Positions 33,827 through 41,593 of a stretch of DNA of 64,000 nt are shown here, in pieces (the stretch's first letter is position 1; every line of letters starts with the position of its first letter). A program made the position numbers and the translations under genes. Location of the stretch: contig JBGAPK010000004.1 of NCBI GenBank assembly GCA_044221315.1, forward strand, positions 124,001 through 188,000, written 5' to 3'. The notes below the pieces were generated by a model. It saw only the letters and a list, made by a program, of their open reading frames with translations. It did not search any database and had not been told where the DNA came from. The stretch comes from JAFEBO01 sp044221315. GTDB taxonomy: Bacteria; Planctomycetota; Phycisphaerae; Phycisphaerales; UBA1924.

Positions 33827-34630
33827 ATGCACACAAGCCATGCCACACATTCAGCAAGCAACACCCCGATCGACCTCGACTTTCGCCCCGACCAGGCGCT
33901 GACAGACCAGATCATCGATCGTCTCGCCGATCCGGGCTGCCCGCTCACCCATGTCGCCGCCCACGCCGAAACTTCGATCGAAATCCTGAGTGCCTGGATG
34001 CTCCGCCCCGAAATCGCCGCCAGAATCGACGCGCTCGAATCCGCCACTGCCCGTCGCGCCCGCCTGCTCGCCGTCGGGCAGATCCACCTCGCGGCACGCA
34101 CCGCCGCCCAAGTCCTCGAGGCGCAACGCAGGGCACTGAACGATTCGGTCAGTTGCTTTTTCTCCGCGCGTCAGCAACTCCGCGCCGCCGCCATCTCGCT
34201 CTCCGCTGGCCGACTGCTTCTCAACCTCGCACGCTTCGATCCGGCCAGGACGACCGCCCCCCGCCGCGCCAGGCCTTCGATCCCATCAAACGACCATCCG
34301 CCCGACCCGCGCTCGCAACAAACGCACGATCGGCGGCGCCATGACGCCTCGCATTCCCACCGGGTTCCCTCGCCCGCGACGGAAAGCCCCCGCCCCCCGG
34401 CCCGCGATAGCACGCCGCAGACCGGCACCGCGACCGCCAGAATCCCGTCATCTGCGCAGCCCGCTGGCCAGTTCATGCAACGCTCACCGGCGACCGGCGC
34501 ACGCAATACGGTGCCCTCTCCGCGATGGGATCGGCTGTTGGGGACGGGTGCCCTCCCACGTTCAAGCCGAACTCACCCTAATCCAGCCAGTCCTTCGCCT
34601 TCAGCCGCTCCGGCACGTACTCCTCCGTGA
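33827..34630 (+). CDS. hypothetical protein with helical N-terminus and low-complexity tail
   Basis: A 267-aa frame. Residues 15-140 look like a real helical domain: DQALTDQIIDRLADPGCP, then a helix-turn-helix-like stretch LTHVAAHAETSIEILSAWM, then long Ala/Arg-rich helices. From about residue 140 the protein is Pro/Ser/Arg/Thr-rich and of doubtful order. A GGAG-type ribosome site precedes the ATG. The last 53 bp overlap the end of top6A on the opposite strand, so the true protein may be shorter or frameshifted. It is not matched to a known family; DNA binding is a guess. Confidence 0.45.
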   Translation: MHTSHATHSASNTPIDLDFRPDQALTDQIIDRLADPGCPLTHVAAHAETSIEILSAWMLRPEIAARIDALESATARRARLLAVGQIHLAARTAAQVLEAQRRALNDSVSCFFSARQQLRAAAISLSAGRLLLNLARFDPARTTAPRRARPSIPSNDHPPDPRSQQTHDRRRHDASHSHRVPSPATESPRPPARDSTPQTGTATARIPSSAQPAGQFMQRSPATGARNTVPSPRWDRLLGTGALPRSSRTHPNPASPSPSAAPARTPP

Positions 34631-35708
34631 CATAGCTGATGTCCTTGGTGATCATCGCCTCGACTTCCATCTTGAAACCGTTGGTCAGGAGCCCCTGGAT
34701 CTCCTTCTGCCACTGCTTGTTCGCCTCGAACCACGGGTACGCCGCGATTTCCTTCGCGCGCTTGATGTCATTCTCGGTGAGTTCGATCTTGACCGCCTCG
34801 CCCAGTTCGCATTCCTTGTAGTCCTTGGCGCGGATGCCGAGGAACCTCGCTTCGGGGATCGCCAGGCGCGACGATTCGAACGCGAGCGAGATCGAGCCCT
34901 GCTTGATCACCGAGTAGATGTAGTGCCCCCACGGATCGCAATCGAGCACGCAGATGATCGGAAGTTTCAATTCCTGGTTGAGCCGCTGCAGCAGCCGCCG
35001 ACAACCCCGCGGCGGCTGCCCCGCGCCGTGCGTCAAAATGCAGTTGTTCTTCTCCCAGAACCGGTCCTCGTTGAACCGGTTCCAGACCGTGCCCTTCTCG
35101 ACGTGCAGGACAAACTTCGCCTCGCACTTCTTGAACTGGATGATGTCCGGCTCCACGATGCTCGGGAGGGCGTACCCGCCGCTGCCCATCCGGCGGCAGT
35201 CGATGTCATCGCCCTTGTCGGTGATCGTGATATTCCCGACCATCGAACCCCGATTCTCGGCGAAGATGTGCAGTTCCTCGCGCAGGGCGCCCAGCGTGAC
35301 CTCCAAATCCTCGAGGATCGGATCGGACTCTTCCTGCGCATCAAACGTGTTTTCCTTGGTGCCCGCGACCGTGTGCTTCGCCTTGTAGAAAACACCTCGC
35401 AGGCTCGAGGTCTTCCCCGCCTCGATCAGGTCCTTGATCGTGCTCCCGTGCAGCATCGTCTGCATGAACTGCTTGGCCGTCTTGAGATCAAAGAGCGGCC
35501 GCTCGGCCTTGGCATCTCCCATCTCCAGGATGCCGCGCTTCTTGTTCCAGAGCGTGTTGGACTTTGCCCGCGTCGGAATGTGGAAGACGGGCTCCTTCCC
35601 GCCGAGCGTCTTCTTCGAAACCTCGTCCGCAAGACCGACGATTTTTCCGAGCGTGCGTGTGTCGCGTTCCTTCAGTTTGACAGGAGCCTTGGCTTTGGCC
35701 TTTGCCAT
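34578..35708 (-). CDS. top6A: DNA topoisomerase VI subunit A (Spo11-like)
   Basis: A 376-aa catalytic subunit of a type IIB topoisomerase, which cuts both DNA strands through a tyrosine. Tyr108 lies in SLRGVFYKAKHT, the CAP-domain motif shared with Spo11. The Toprim domain has E204 in VLHVEKGTVWNRF and the DxD pair D256/D258 in VLDCDPWGHYIYS; GAGQPPRGCRRLL between them is also typical. All catalytic residues are present, and length matches archaeal Top6A. It is the last gene of a minus-strand run that also encodes top6B, with two unrelated genes between. Topo VI is common in archaea and plants and rare in bacteria. Confidence 0.95.
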   Translation of the reverse strand: MAKAKAKAPVKLKERDTRTLGKIVGLADEVSKKTLGGKEPVFHIPTRAKSNTLWNKKRGILEMGDAKAERPLFDLKTAKQFMQTMLHGSTIKDLIEAGKTSSLRGVFYKAKHTVAGTKENTFDAQEESDPILEDLEVTLGALREELHIFAENRGSMVGNITITDKGDDIDCRRMGSGGYALPSIVEPDIIQFKKCEAKFVLHVEKGTVWNRFNEDRFWEKNNCILTHGAGQPPRGCRRLLQRLNQELKLPIICVLDCDPWGHYIYSVIKQGSISLAFESSRLAIPEARFLGIRAKDYKECELGEAVKIELTENDIKRAKEIAAYPWFEANKQWQKEIQGLLTNGFKMEVEAMITKDISYVTEEYVPERLKAKDWLD

Positions 35709-35759
35709 GCGTTCATCCTTGAAAGCAATCCCTCATTCCATTATCACACGCCACCGCGC

Positions 35760-36563
35760 TCAGGACTTGGTCTTTGTCGGCCCAAACTTCTCCGCGAAGA
35801 TCTCCTTCATCTCCGCCCACGACCGTTTGTCCGCGTTTACGTTGTAACTCACGCCCGGCACCTTGAACTTGTCCGCGTTCGGATTCGTGAACGCATGAAC
35901 CGCCCCGCTGTACGCCACAAACACGTAGTCGATCCCCGCCTCCTTCATCTGGGCGTGGAATTTTTCGATCTCGCCCGGCTGCACAAACGCATCGTCCTGG
36001 CCGTGGCAGACAAGAACGGTTCCCTTGATCTTCTTGTTATCCTCGGGCTTCGCCGCCGAAACCTGCGAGGCGTGGAATGCGACGACCGCCTTCAGATCCG
36101 CCCCGGTCCGCGCCAGTTCAAGGGCAACCGTGCCGCCCATGCAGTACCCGATCGCCGCGACCTTCGACTTGTCCACGATGTTCTGATCGGTCAAAACCTT
36201 CATCCCCGCCGCGGCCCGATCGCGCCGCACCTGCGGATCCTTCGAAAGTTCACCAGCCCACTGCCCCGCCTGCTTCGCATCCTCAGTTACCTTCCCCTTG
36301 CCGTACATGTCGATCGCAAAGGCCACATACCCCAACTCGGCCAACTGTTTCGCCCGCGCCTTCGAGTAGTCGTTCATCCCCCACCACTCGGGGCACACTA
36401 CGACGCCCGGCTTGGGAGTTTTCTCGGTCGCAACGGCGTCATCCCAAACCAGGAATCCCTCGAGCACTGTGTCGCCGTGCTTGTACTCGATGGCTTTGGT
36501 CTGAATAGCGGCTTGGGCCATGGGAATCAGAATAAAGGAGATCAGGGCAATGAGTGGTCGCAT
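35760..36563 (-). CDS. dienelactone hydrolase family protein, exported
   Basis: A 267-aa alpha/beta hydrolase with a signal peptide (MRPLIALISFILIPMAQA). The catalytic triad of dienelactone hydrolases fits C141 in AIGYCMGGT, Asp190 or Asp191 in CHGQDDAFV and H223 in AVHAFTNP; the nucleophile is Cys, as in true family members. PEWWGMNDYSKARAKQLAELG is the characteristic N-terminal region. The natural substrate is unknown. It sits inside the topoisomerase VI gene run, 51 bp from top6A, with no evident functional link. Confidence 0.88.
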   Translation of the reverse strand: MRPLIALISFILIPMAQAAIQTKAIEYKHGDTVLEGFLVWDDAVATEKTPKPGVVVCPEWWGMNDYSKARAKQLAELGYVAFAIDMYGKGKVTEDAKQAGQWAGELSKDPQVRRDRAAAGMKVLTDQNIVDKSKVAAIGYCMGGTVALELARTGADLKAVVAFHASQVSAAKPEDNKKIKGTVLVCHGQDDAFVQPGEIEKFHAQMKEAGIDYVFVAYSGAVHAFTNPNADKFKVPGVSYNVNADKRSWAEMKEIFAEKFGPTKTKS

Positions 36564-36587
36564 CGAAATTCTCCTTGCAGGAAGAGT

Positions 36588-37496
36588 CTATGGAGCCATC
36601 CATTTCAAAAGAACTCCCAGAACGAGCAGTATCATGGAGACGAAGATCGCCTCCGGAAGGAACCGCACGTCGATCGTGTCGCGGATGCGTTCAGGCCGCC
36701 TCCAGCGAAGAGCGGCCATCCCCAGCAGCATTGCGATGCACCACGCCATGCGGGCCGGCATCGCCAAAGGCGTCAGAATCGGCAGCGCCAGAGCGATCCC
36801 AAGCCGACCAAGCCCGCTCCACGTCCAGACCCGCGCGGGACCCAGCGTCACCGCAAACGTGTCGGTGCGATAGTGGCGGTCGGTCTGTTCGTCGTCAATG
36901 TCGCAGAGCGCCGCATCCAGAAATATCCGCCAGGCGACGACCGCGCCCGCCAACACCAGCGTCAGCCCCCGCGCCCGGACGTCCGAGGAAAGGTCCGCAA
37001 GCCGCGGACCCGATTCCGCGGCAAGCCCGACCAAGCCCACAAAGCCGGTCATCCCGAGCGCCGCGTACGCGTTCTTGATATAGAGCCGGTCCTTAAGTCG
37101 GGCACGATGCCGACGCGGACCCGGCGCGTAGATCACGCCTGCGATCCCCGAGAAGAGAACGGCAAGCGGGATGTACCACCCAAGCCGAAAGCCGATGGCG
37201 CCGGCGGACAGCAGAAGCAGGCTGGCGATCACTCGAGCGGTTCGATCTACCCGATGCAGAAACTCGTACCGTCCGGGCTGAGCCGCGGCATCCGCAGGAT
37301 CGAGCAAGTGCCGCCGGACCTTGACACGATCGAGCGCGTACACCGCAGTGGCGGTAAGCAGAACGCACACCATTGCCTCCCAACGCGGGAGCGGCAGGCC
37401 CTTGAGTGTCAGGCCCGCAAGATGGGCGAAGCAGATCAACGCCGCGAGCGCATAGAGCCCTGCCCAGAGCCCGAGATGACCGAGTGCGCGGATCAT
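36588..37496 (-). CDS. UbiA-like prenyltransferase family membrane protein
   Basis: A 302-aa protein with about eight membrane helices. A YALDRVKVRRHLLDPAD stretch occupies the first conserved position and CDIDDEQTDRHYRTDTFAV the second, the aspartate-rich motif that holds diphosphate and Mg in UbiA enzymes. The first motif is weak compared with the usual NDxxDxxxD. It could join a prenyl chain to an aromatic or polar acceptor, but activity is uncertain. It lies 41 bp after top6B and 24 bp before the hydrolase gene, in one apparent operon. Confidence 0.7.
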   Translation of the reverse strand: MIRALGHLGLWAGLYALAALICFAHLAGLTLKGLPLPRWEAMVCVLLTATAVYALDRVKVRRHLLDPADAAAQPGRYEFLHRVDRTARVIASLLLLSAGAIGFRLGWYIPLAVLFSGIAGVIYAPGPRRHRARLKDRLYIKNAYAALGMTGFVGLVGLAAESGPRLADLSSDVRARGLTLVLAGAVVAWRIFLDAALCDIDDEQTDRHYRTDTFAVTLGPARVWTWSGLGRLGIALALPILTPLAMPARMAWCIAMLLGMAALRWRRPERIRDTIDVRFLPEAIFVSMILLVLGVLLKWMAP

Positions 37497-37537
37497 GGGA
37501 CGGTCGGGAGGACCTCGGGCCCGATTTGGGAAACGGC

Positions 37538-39865
37538 TCAGAAGAGCTTGGGCCCGTCGTCCTTTGGAACGAGTTTGCCATTGATCAGAACCATCTTGGG
37601 CTTCGACTTCGGGGGCGCCGCGGCCGGTGCCGGCTCGGGCTTCGATGCGGCCTGCTTCGGCTTGACATCCGGAACCGCCTTGGTTGCCTTGGACGTCGAA
37701 GAGCCTCGAGATCGCCCCCGGCCCGGGCCCGATTCGATCAGTCGGGGCTGTGACTCTTCCTCAACCTCTTTCGCCCGGGCATGCACGGCCAGAGCGGCCT
37801 TTTCGGCCTTCGACTGCTTGAACACCGGCAGGTCCGAGTCCGTGCCCTTGACTCTTCCGCGAACCCCTTCGTCAAGGGAGGGAACTTGAACAGGCTGCTC
37901 GACGATGATCACGCCTTCCTGGTCGGCGGGGTCAGACTCCTCGACCTTCTTGCCCTCCTCATCGAGTTGCAGATCGGCGATGGCCGTGCGCTTCTTCGCC
38001 TGAGCCAGCATCGCGTCGTAGAGCTTCTTCGTATCGGCGCCGTTGATGGCGTTGCAGGCCTTGGCAATCTCGCCGATGTAGCGTTCGAAGACGTCGCGCC
38101 GCTCCGCCTCACGGCGCATCTTGAGCCGCTTGTTGAGGTAGGTGCCGAGCTTCCTGCCGCACTCCATGAGCGCGAGCTTCATCTCCTTGCGGATTTCGTC
38201 GTAGTCGGCAATGGCTTCCTTGCTCTCGCTTGTGAACGGCACCCACACACTGGCCATGTGGATCATGATCACGAGCGGCCCGACCGGAACCGCCCCGCGC
38301 GGCTGCTGCAGGTCGTAGTTCCGCCAGTTCGTCTCGATGACCGCCTTGAAGCTCGAACACGCCGACTGCTGGAAGAGCAGCGGCACCCGGTTGGCAAACC
38401 GGATGACGCGGCAGGGCTCATCGGCGGGCAATTCTCCACCGAACGCGATCGCGGCTTCAACGAGGAATGGCCGCCCGCGATAGACCGCGGCCTCACGCGA
38501 GGATGCCGCATAAAACTCCGCCCGCACACCCTTGAACATGCCTTTCAAAAGCTGCTGCACGCCGATTGGCGCAAGACAATCCGTCGGCGGCGGCGGGAGC
38601 TTGGCATCCTGCAAGGCCTGGAAGAGCTTCTCGGCGGTGTCGTGATCGACATCGGCCACGCGCGTGCGGGCCGTCTTGCCGATCTTCTCGCAGAGCGTGC
38701 TCGCGGTTGCCGAACTCACCCGGCTGAATCGCTCCTGCAGGAAGTTGTACAGCGAGTGGCCGCCCTTGTCGGCCTCGGCCTCCTTGAGCATCTGAAGCAG
38801 AATGCCCAGTTCGATCCCCTTGGGGTGCGGCTGGATCTCCTTGGTTTCCGGCGGCAGGTCTTCGACAGCGCGCGGGAAAATCAGGACACCGGATGTCTCG
38901 GTCGTTGTTGCCGGCTGCACGGGCGGAGGCACGGCGGGAACGGCTTCTGCGACGGGCTTGCCCGTTTCGTCGGCATCGGCCGTCTTGATCTTGCTGCCGC
39001 GACCCTTCAGGAGCGGAATGTCGTCCTGCTCGTCGGCGCTCACCTTCGACGGTGGAACGAACGTGAACCGCGCATGCGGATTGGCAATCGCCGTGAGTTC
39101 GAGGAACTCATCAACGCTCCCGCGCCCCTTCTGGTACCGCCCATCGAGCTCGATGCTGACGCTCGTGCCCGTCGGATACGCGGTCGCGCTGAGGAACTCG
39201 CCCTTCTCGGCAAGTTCACGCGTGCCGGGAGTCAATTGCCCGAATCGCGCGGGCGGAAAGTCTTTGGCCTCGGTGTCTTCGGTGACCTCGGCCCGGTTGG
39301 TCTTGGTGTTCATCGCCAGCTCGATGTGGTGCGCGGGCTTGCGCGAGCTGGGACGGGTGTGGATGACCATCGGCTTGCCGGTGGTGATCAGACCGTACAT
39401 GCCGGCCGCGGAGATGCCGATGCCCTGCTGGCCGCGGCTCATCTTGAGGCGATGGAATTTGCTGCCGTAGAGCAGACGACCGAAGATGTTCTCAACCTGC
39501 GTGCGGACGATGCCCGGCCCGTTGTCCACCACGGTGACCCGGTAACGACCGGACTTGGCGCTCGCGGGCCGATCGGGCTGCAGGTCCTCGATGATGACCG
39601 TGACGTCGGGCAGGATGCCGGCCTCTTCGCACGCATCGAGGGAGTTGTCAACGGCCTCCTTCACGGTTGTGAGGAGCGCCTTGCGCGGGTTGTCGAACCC
39701 GAGCAGGTGCCGGTTCTTGGCGAAGAACTCCGAGACGGAAATATCCCGCTGCTTGGCCGCCATGGTCTCGGCGGTGGCGCGTGGTGCTTTGTTGGACTTC
39801 ATCGGCTTGGTTTGGTTCGAGGAAGCCTCCCGTGGGGGCTCCTCGAGAAGCGCTGCTTGCGACAT
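37538..39865 (-). CDS. top6B: DNA topoisomerase VI subunit B (GHKL ATPase)
   Basis: A 775-aa ATPase subunit. The GHKL fold is complete: KEAVDNSLDACEEAG (E70, N74), VVDNGPGI (D114) and SRGQQGIGISAAGMYG (lid, 144-157). LPPETKEIQPHPKGIELGIL leads into the H2TH domain (about 355-440). The transducer domain carries VWVPFTSESKEAIADYDEI. Residues about 276-328 are a Pro/Thr-rich linker and the last about 120 are a charged, Pro/Lys/Ala-rich tail. The start at 39865 follows AAGGAGG. It works with Top6A as an A2B2 enzyme that relaxes and decatenates DNA. Confidence 0.95.
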   Translation of the reverse strand: MSQAALLEEPPREASSNQTKPMKSNKAPRATAETMAAKQRDISVSEFFAKNRHLLGFDNPRKALLTTVKEAVDNSLDACEEAGILPDVTVIIEDLQPDRPASAKSGRYRVTVVDNGPGIVRTQVENIFGRLLYGSKFHRLKMSRGQQGIGISAAGMYGLITTGKPMVIHTRPSSRKPAHHIELAMNTKTNRAEVTEDTEAKDFPPARFGQLTPGTRELAEKGEFLSATAYPTGTSVSIELDGRYQKGRGSVDEFLELTAIANPHARFTFVPPSKVSADEQDDIPLLKGRGSKIKTADADETGKPVAEAVPAVPPPVQPATTTETSGVLIFPRAVEDLPPETKEIQPHPKGIELGILLQMLKEAEADKGGHSLYNFLQERFSRVSSATASTLCEKIGKTARTRVADVDHDTAEKLFQALQDAKLPPPPTDCLAPIGVQQLLKGMFKGVRAEFYAASSREAAVYRGRPFLVEAAIAFGGELPADEPCRVIRFANRVPLLFQQSACSSFKAVIETNWRNYDLQQPRGAVPVGPLVIMIHMASVWVPFTSESKEAIADYDEIRKEMKLALMECGRKLGTYLNKRLKMRREAERRDVFERYIGEIAKACNAINGADTKKLYDAMLAQAKKRTAIADLQLDEEGKKVEESDPADQEGVIIVEQPVQVPSLDEGVRGRVKGTDSDLPVFKQSKAEKAALAVHARAKEVEEESQPRLIESGPGRGRSRGSSTSKATKAVPDVKPKQAASKPEPAPAAAPPKSKPKMVLINGKLVPKDDGPKLF

Positions 39866-39943
39866 CGCGGCCCTCCTTGGCTGCGTCGGTACGGCCCATT
39901 CTACATCGACGCGGGGCCGCGCGCCGGCTTCAGTGAACAAACG

Positions 39944-40783
39944 CTATTTCTTCAGGCCGGAGAACGACTCGCCCGGGAACAGTTCCGTGATCCATCCCTG
40001 GATGTGCTGGATCCGGTTGCCGGGGTCGGGGTGGGTGCTCATGAACTGGGGCTGGCTCGAGCCGCCGGAGGCTTCTTTCAGGATTTCCATGACCCGGATC
40101 ATGGAGCGCGGGTCATACCCGGCCGCGTGCATGAACCGCAGTCCGAGCTTGTCGGCCTCCAGTTCATCCTCCCGGCCGTACTTCATATTGATGAAGTTGC
40201 CCACCATCGACGCCACCGCCGCGGCGGTTCGCGCTCCCTGCACCGAATCAGAACTGGCGACGCCCACCGCCTGCACCAGGCCCTGGGTGAGGCTGCTCTT
40301 GGCCATCTGGGCCGCCGAGTGGCGGGCGACGACGTGGCCCGTCTCATGGCCCAACACCCCGGCGAGCTGTCCCTCGGTTTCCAGGCGGGAGAAGAGAGCC
40401 TCCGTGATGAAAATCTGGCCCCCGGGCAGGGCAAAGGCGTTGACCGTCTTGGTGTCGGCGAGCAGGTGGTAGTCAAAGGGATACGGGATGGCCTCATTTG
40501 GGAGGGCCTGAACGATCTTCTGCCCGACCAGCTTGACGCGCTCCGTGGCTCCCCGGTCGGCGCTCAGCCCGCCGAATTCGCGTGCCATCTCCGGGGCGGA
40601 CTGGAGGCCCAGGGCGACTTCCTGCTCCGGGGTAATCGCGATGTGCTGCGTGCGCCCCGTGACCGGATTGGTGGAGCTGTTGAAAAAGTAACCGCCGACC
40701 GCGATGAGCGCGATCACGGCGCCGATGATCAGGCGCGGCGGGATTCGAACCCGCGGCCGATCCATTCCGCCTCCATATCCCAT
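39944..40783 (-). CDS. M48 family metalloprotease, membrane-anchored
   Basis: A 279-aa zinc protease with one N-terminal membrane anchor (LIIGAVIALIAVGGYFF). The zinc site is H146-E147-TG-H150 with a third ligand in EDELEADKLG. AFALPGGQIFITEALF and STHPDPGNRIQHIQ are typical of BepA/LoiP-like periplasmic M48 enzymes that clear misfolded outer-membrane proteins. It is upstream of top6B by 78 bp on the same strand, which suggests co-transcription without showing a shared role. Confidence 0.9.
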   Translation of the reverse strand: MGYGGGMDRPRVRIPPRLIIGAVIALIAVGGYFFNSSTNPVTGRTQHIAITPEQEVALGLQSAPEMAREFGGLSADRGATERVKLVGQKIVQALPNEAIPYPFDYHLLADTKTVNAFALPGGQIFITEALFSRLETEGQLAGVLGHETGHVVARHSAAQMAKSSLTQGLVQAVGVASSDSVQGARTAAAVASMVGNFINMKYGREDELEADKLGLRFMHAAGYDPRSMIRVMEILKEASGGSSQPQFMSTHPDPGNRIQHIQGWITELFPGESFSGLKK

Positions 40784-40831
40784 GGCGATTACCTCCGGTC
40801 GGGAGGATACGACGCTTCACTGAAACATCTT

Positions 40832-41467
40832 TCAGGCACTGTCGGCGGGGCGCTGGACAAATCGGAAGAACAGGCCCGCGAGAACGCCGGCCCCGAGTTG
40901 AGAAACCATTTACCAGAGAATGTGGATCGGGAACCCGTCGGCCTTGCTGACGACTCCTCCGAACGCAACGGCGGGGTTGAACGCGCCGCCGCAGATGTTC
41001 GCCGCGCCGTACGCGGAGACCGCGACGGTCATGCCGATGGCCAGTCCGTAGAAGGAATTGCCCTGGATCTTCTTCGTCGTGGCGACGTTCATGACGACGA
41101 GGCAGAACAGAAACGTAAAGAGCACCTCGGCGATGCAGGCGTTTGCGAGCAGCACGTGTTCACCCGGGGCCGGAAGGAAGCTCCGGCCGAACACCTTGCA
41201 GGCAACCAGGCCGCCGAGCGCACCGCCGACGAGTTGGGCGACCGCGTACGGAGCAAAGTCGCCCGCGGGGAGCGCGCCGCGCACCACAAGCGAGAGGCTG
41301 ACGGCGGGGTTGAAGTGTGCGCCGGAGATCCAGCCGCCCATGTAGATGACGACCATGAGCGAGAGCCCGATGATCAAGGGGGCGAGCACGCCCCCGGCAT
41401 TGACGATGAGCGCGATGAGGAGCACGAAATAGAAGGTTCCGAGCAGTTCGGTAAGGTATTTGGGCAT
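40832..41467 (-). pseudogene. aquaporin (MIP family) with an in-frame stop before the last helix
   Basis: The intact part (41467 to 40913, 185 aa) has both NPA boxes, HFNPAVSLSL and AFNPAVAFGG, and five membrane segments. The frame then meets TAA (40910-40912) right after FPIHILW. Reading on in the same frame gives MVSQLGAGVLAGLFFRFV and a tail ending at TGA (40832-40834), which is a good sixth membrane helix for this family. A single base change from a Tyr codon (TAC or TAT) would explain it. The gene is either newly broken, recoded, or a sequencing error. The Arg normally after the second NPA is Val. Confidence 0.8.
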
Positions 41468-41593
41468 GGGGGCGGAGGATATCAAATCCGGGGCAGCGCA
41501 CGATTGGCGCACGCCAGACAGCCTTCGCTGTCATCGAAGGCGCCTCGCCATCCGAGTGGCGCCCAATCCCGTCACTTCAAGAACGGAATCGGC

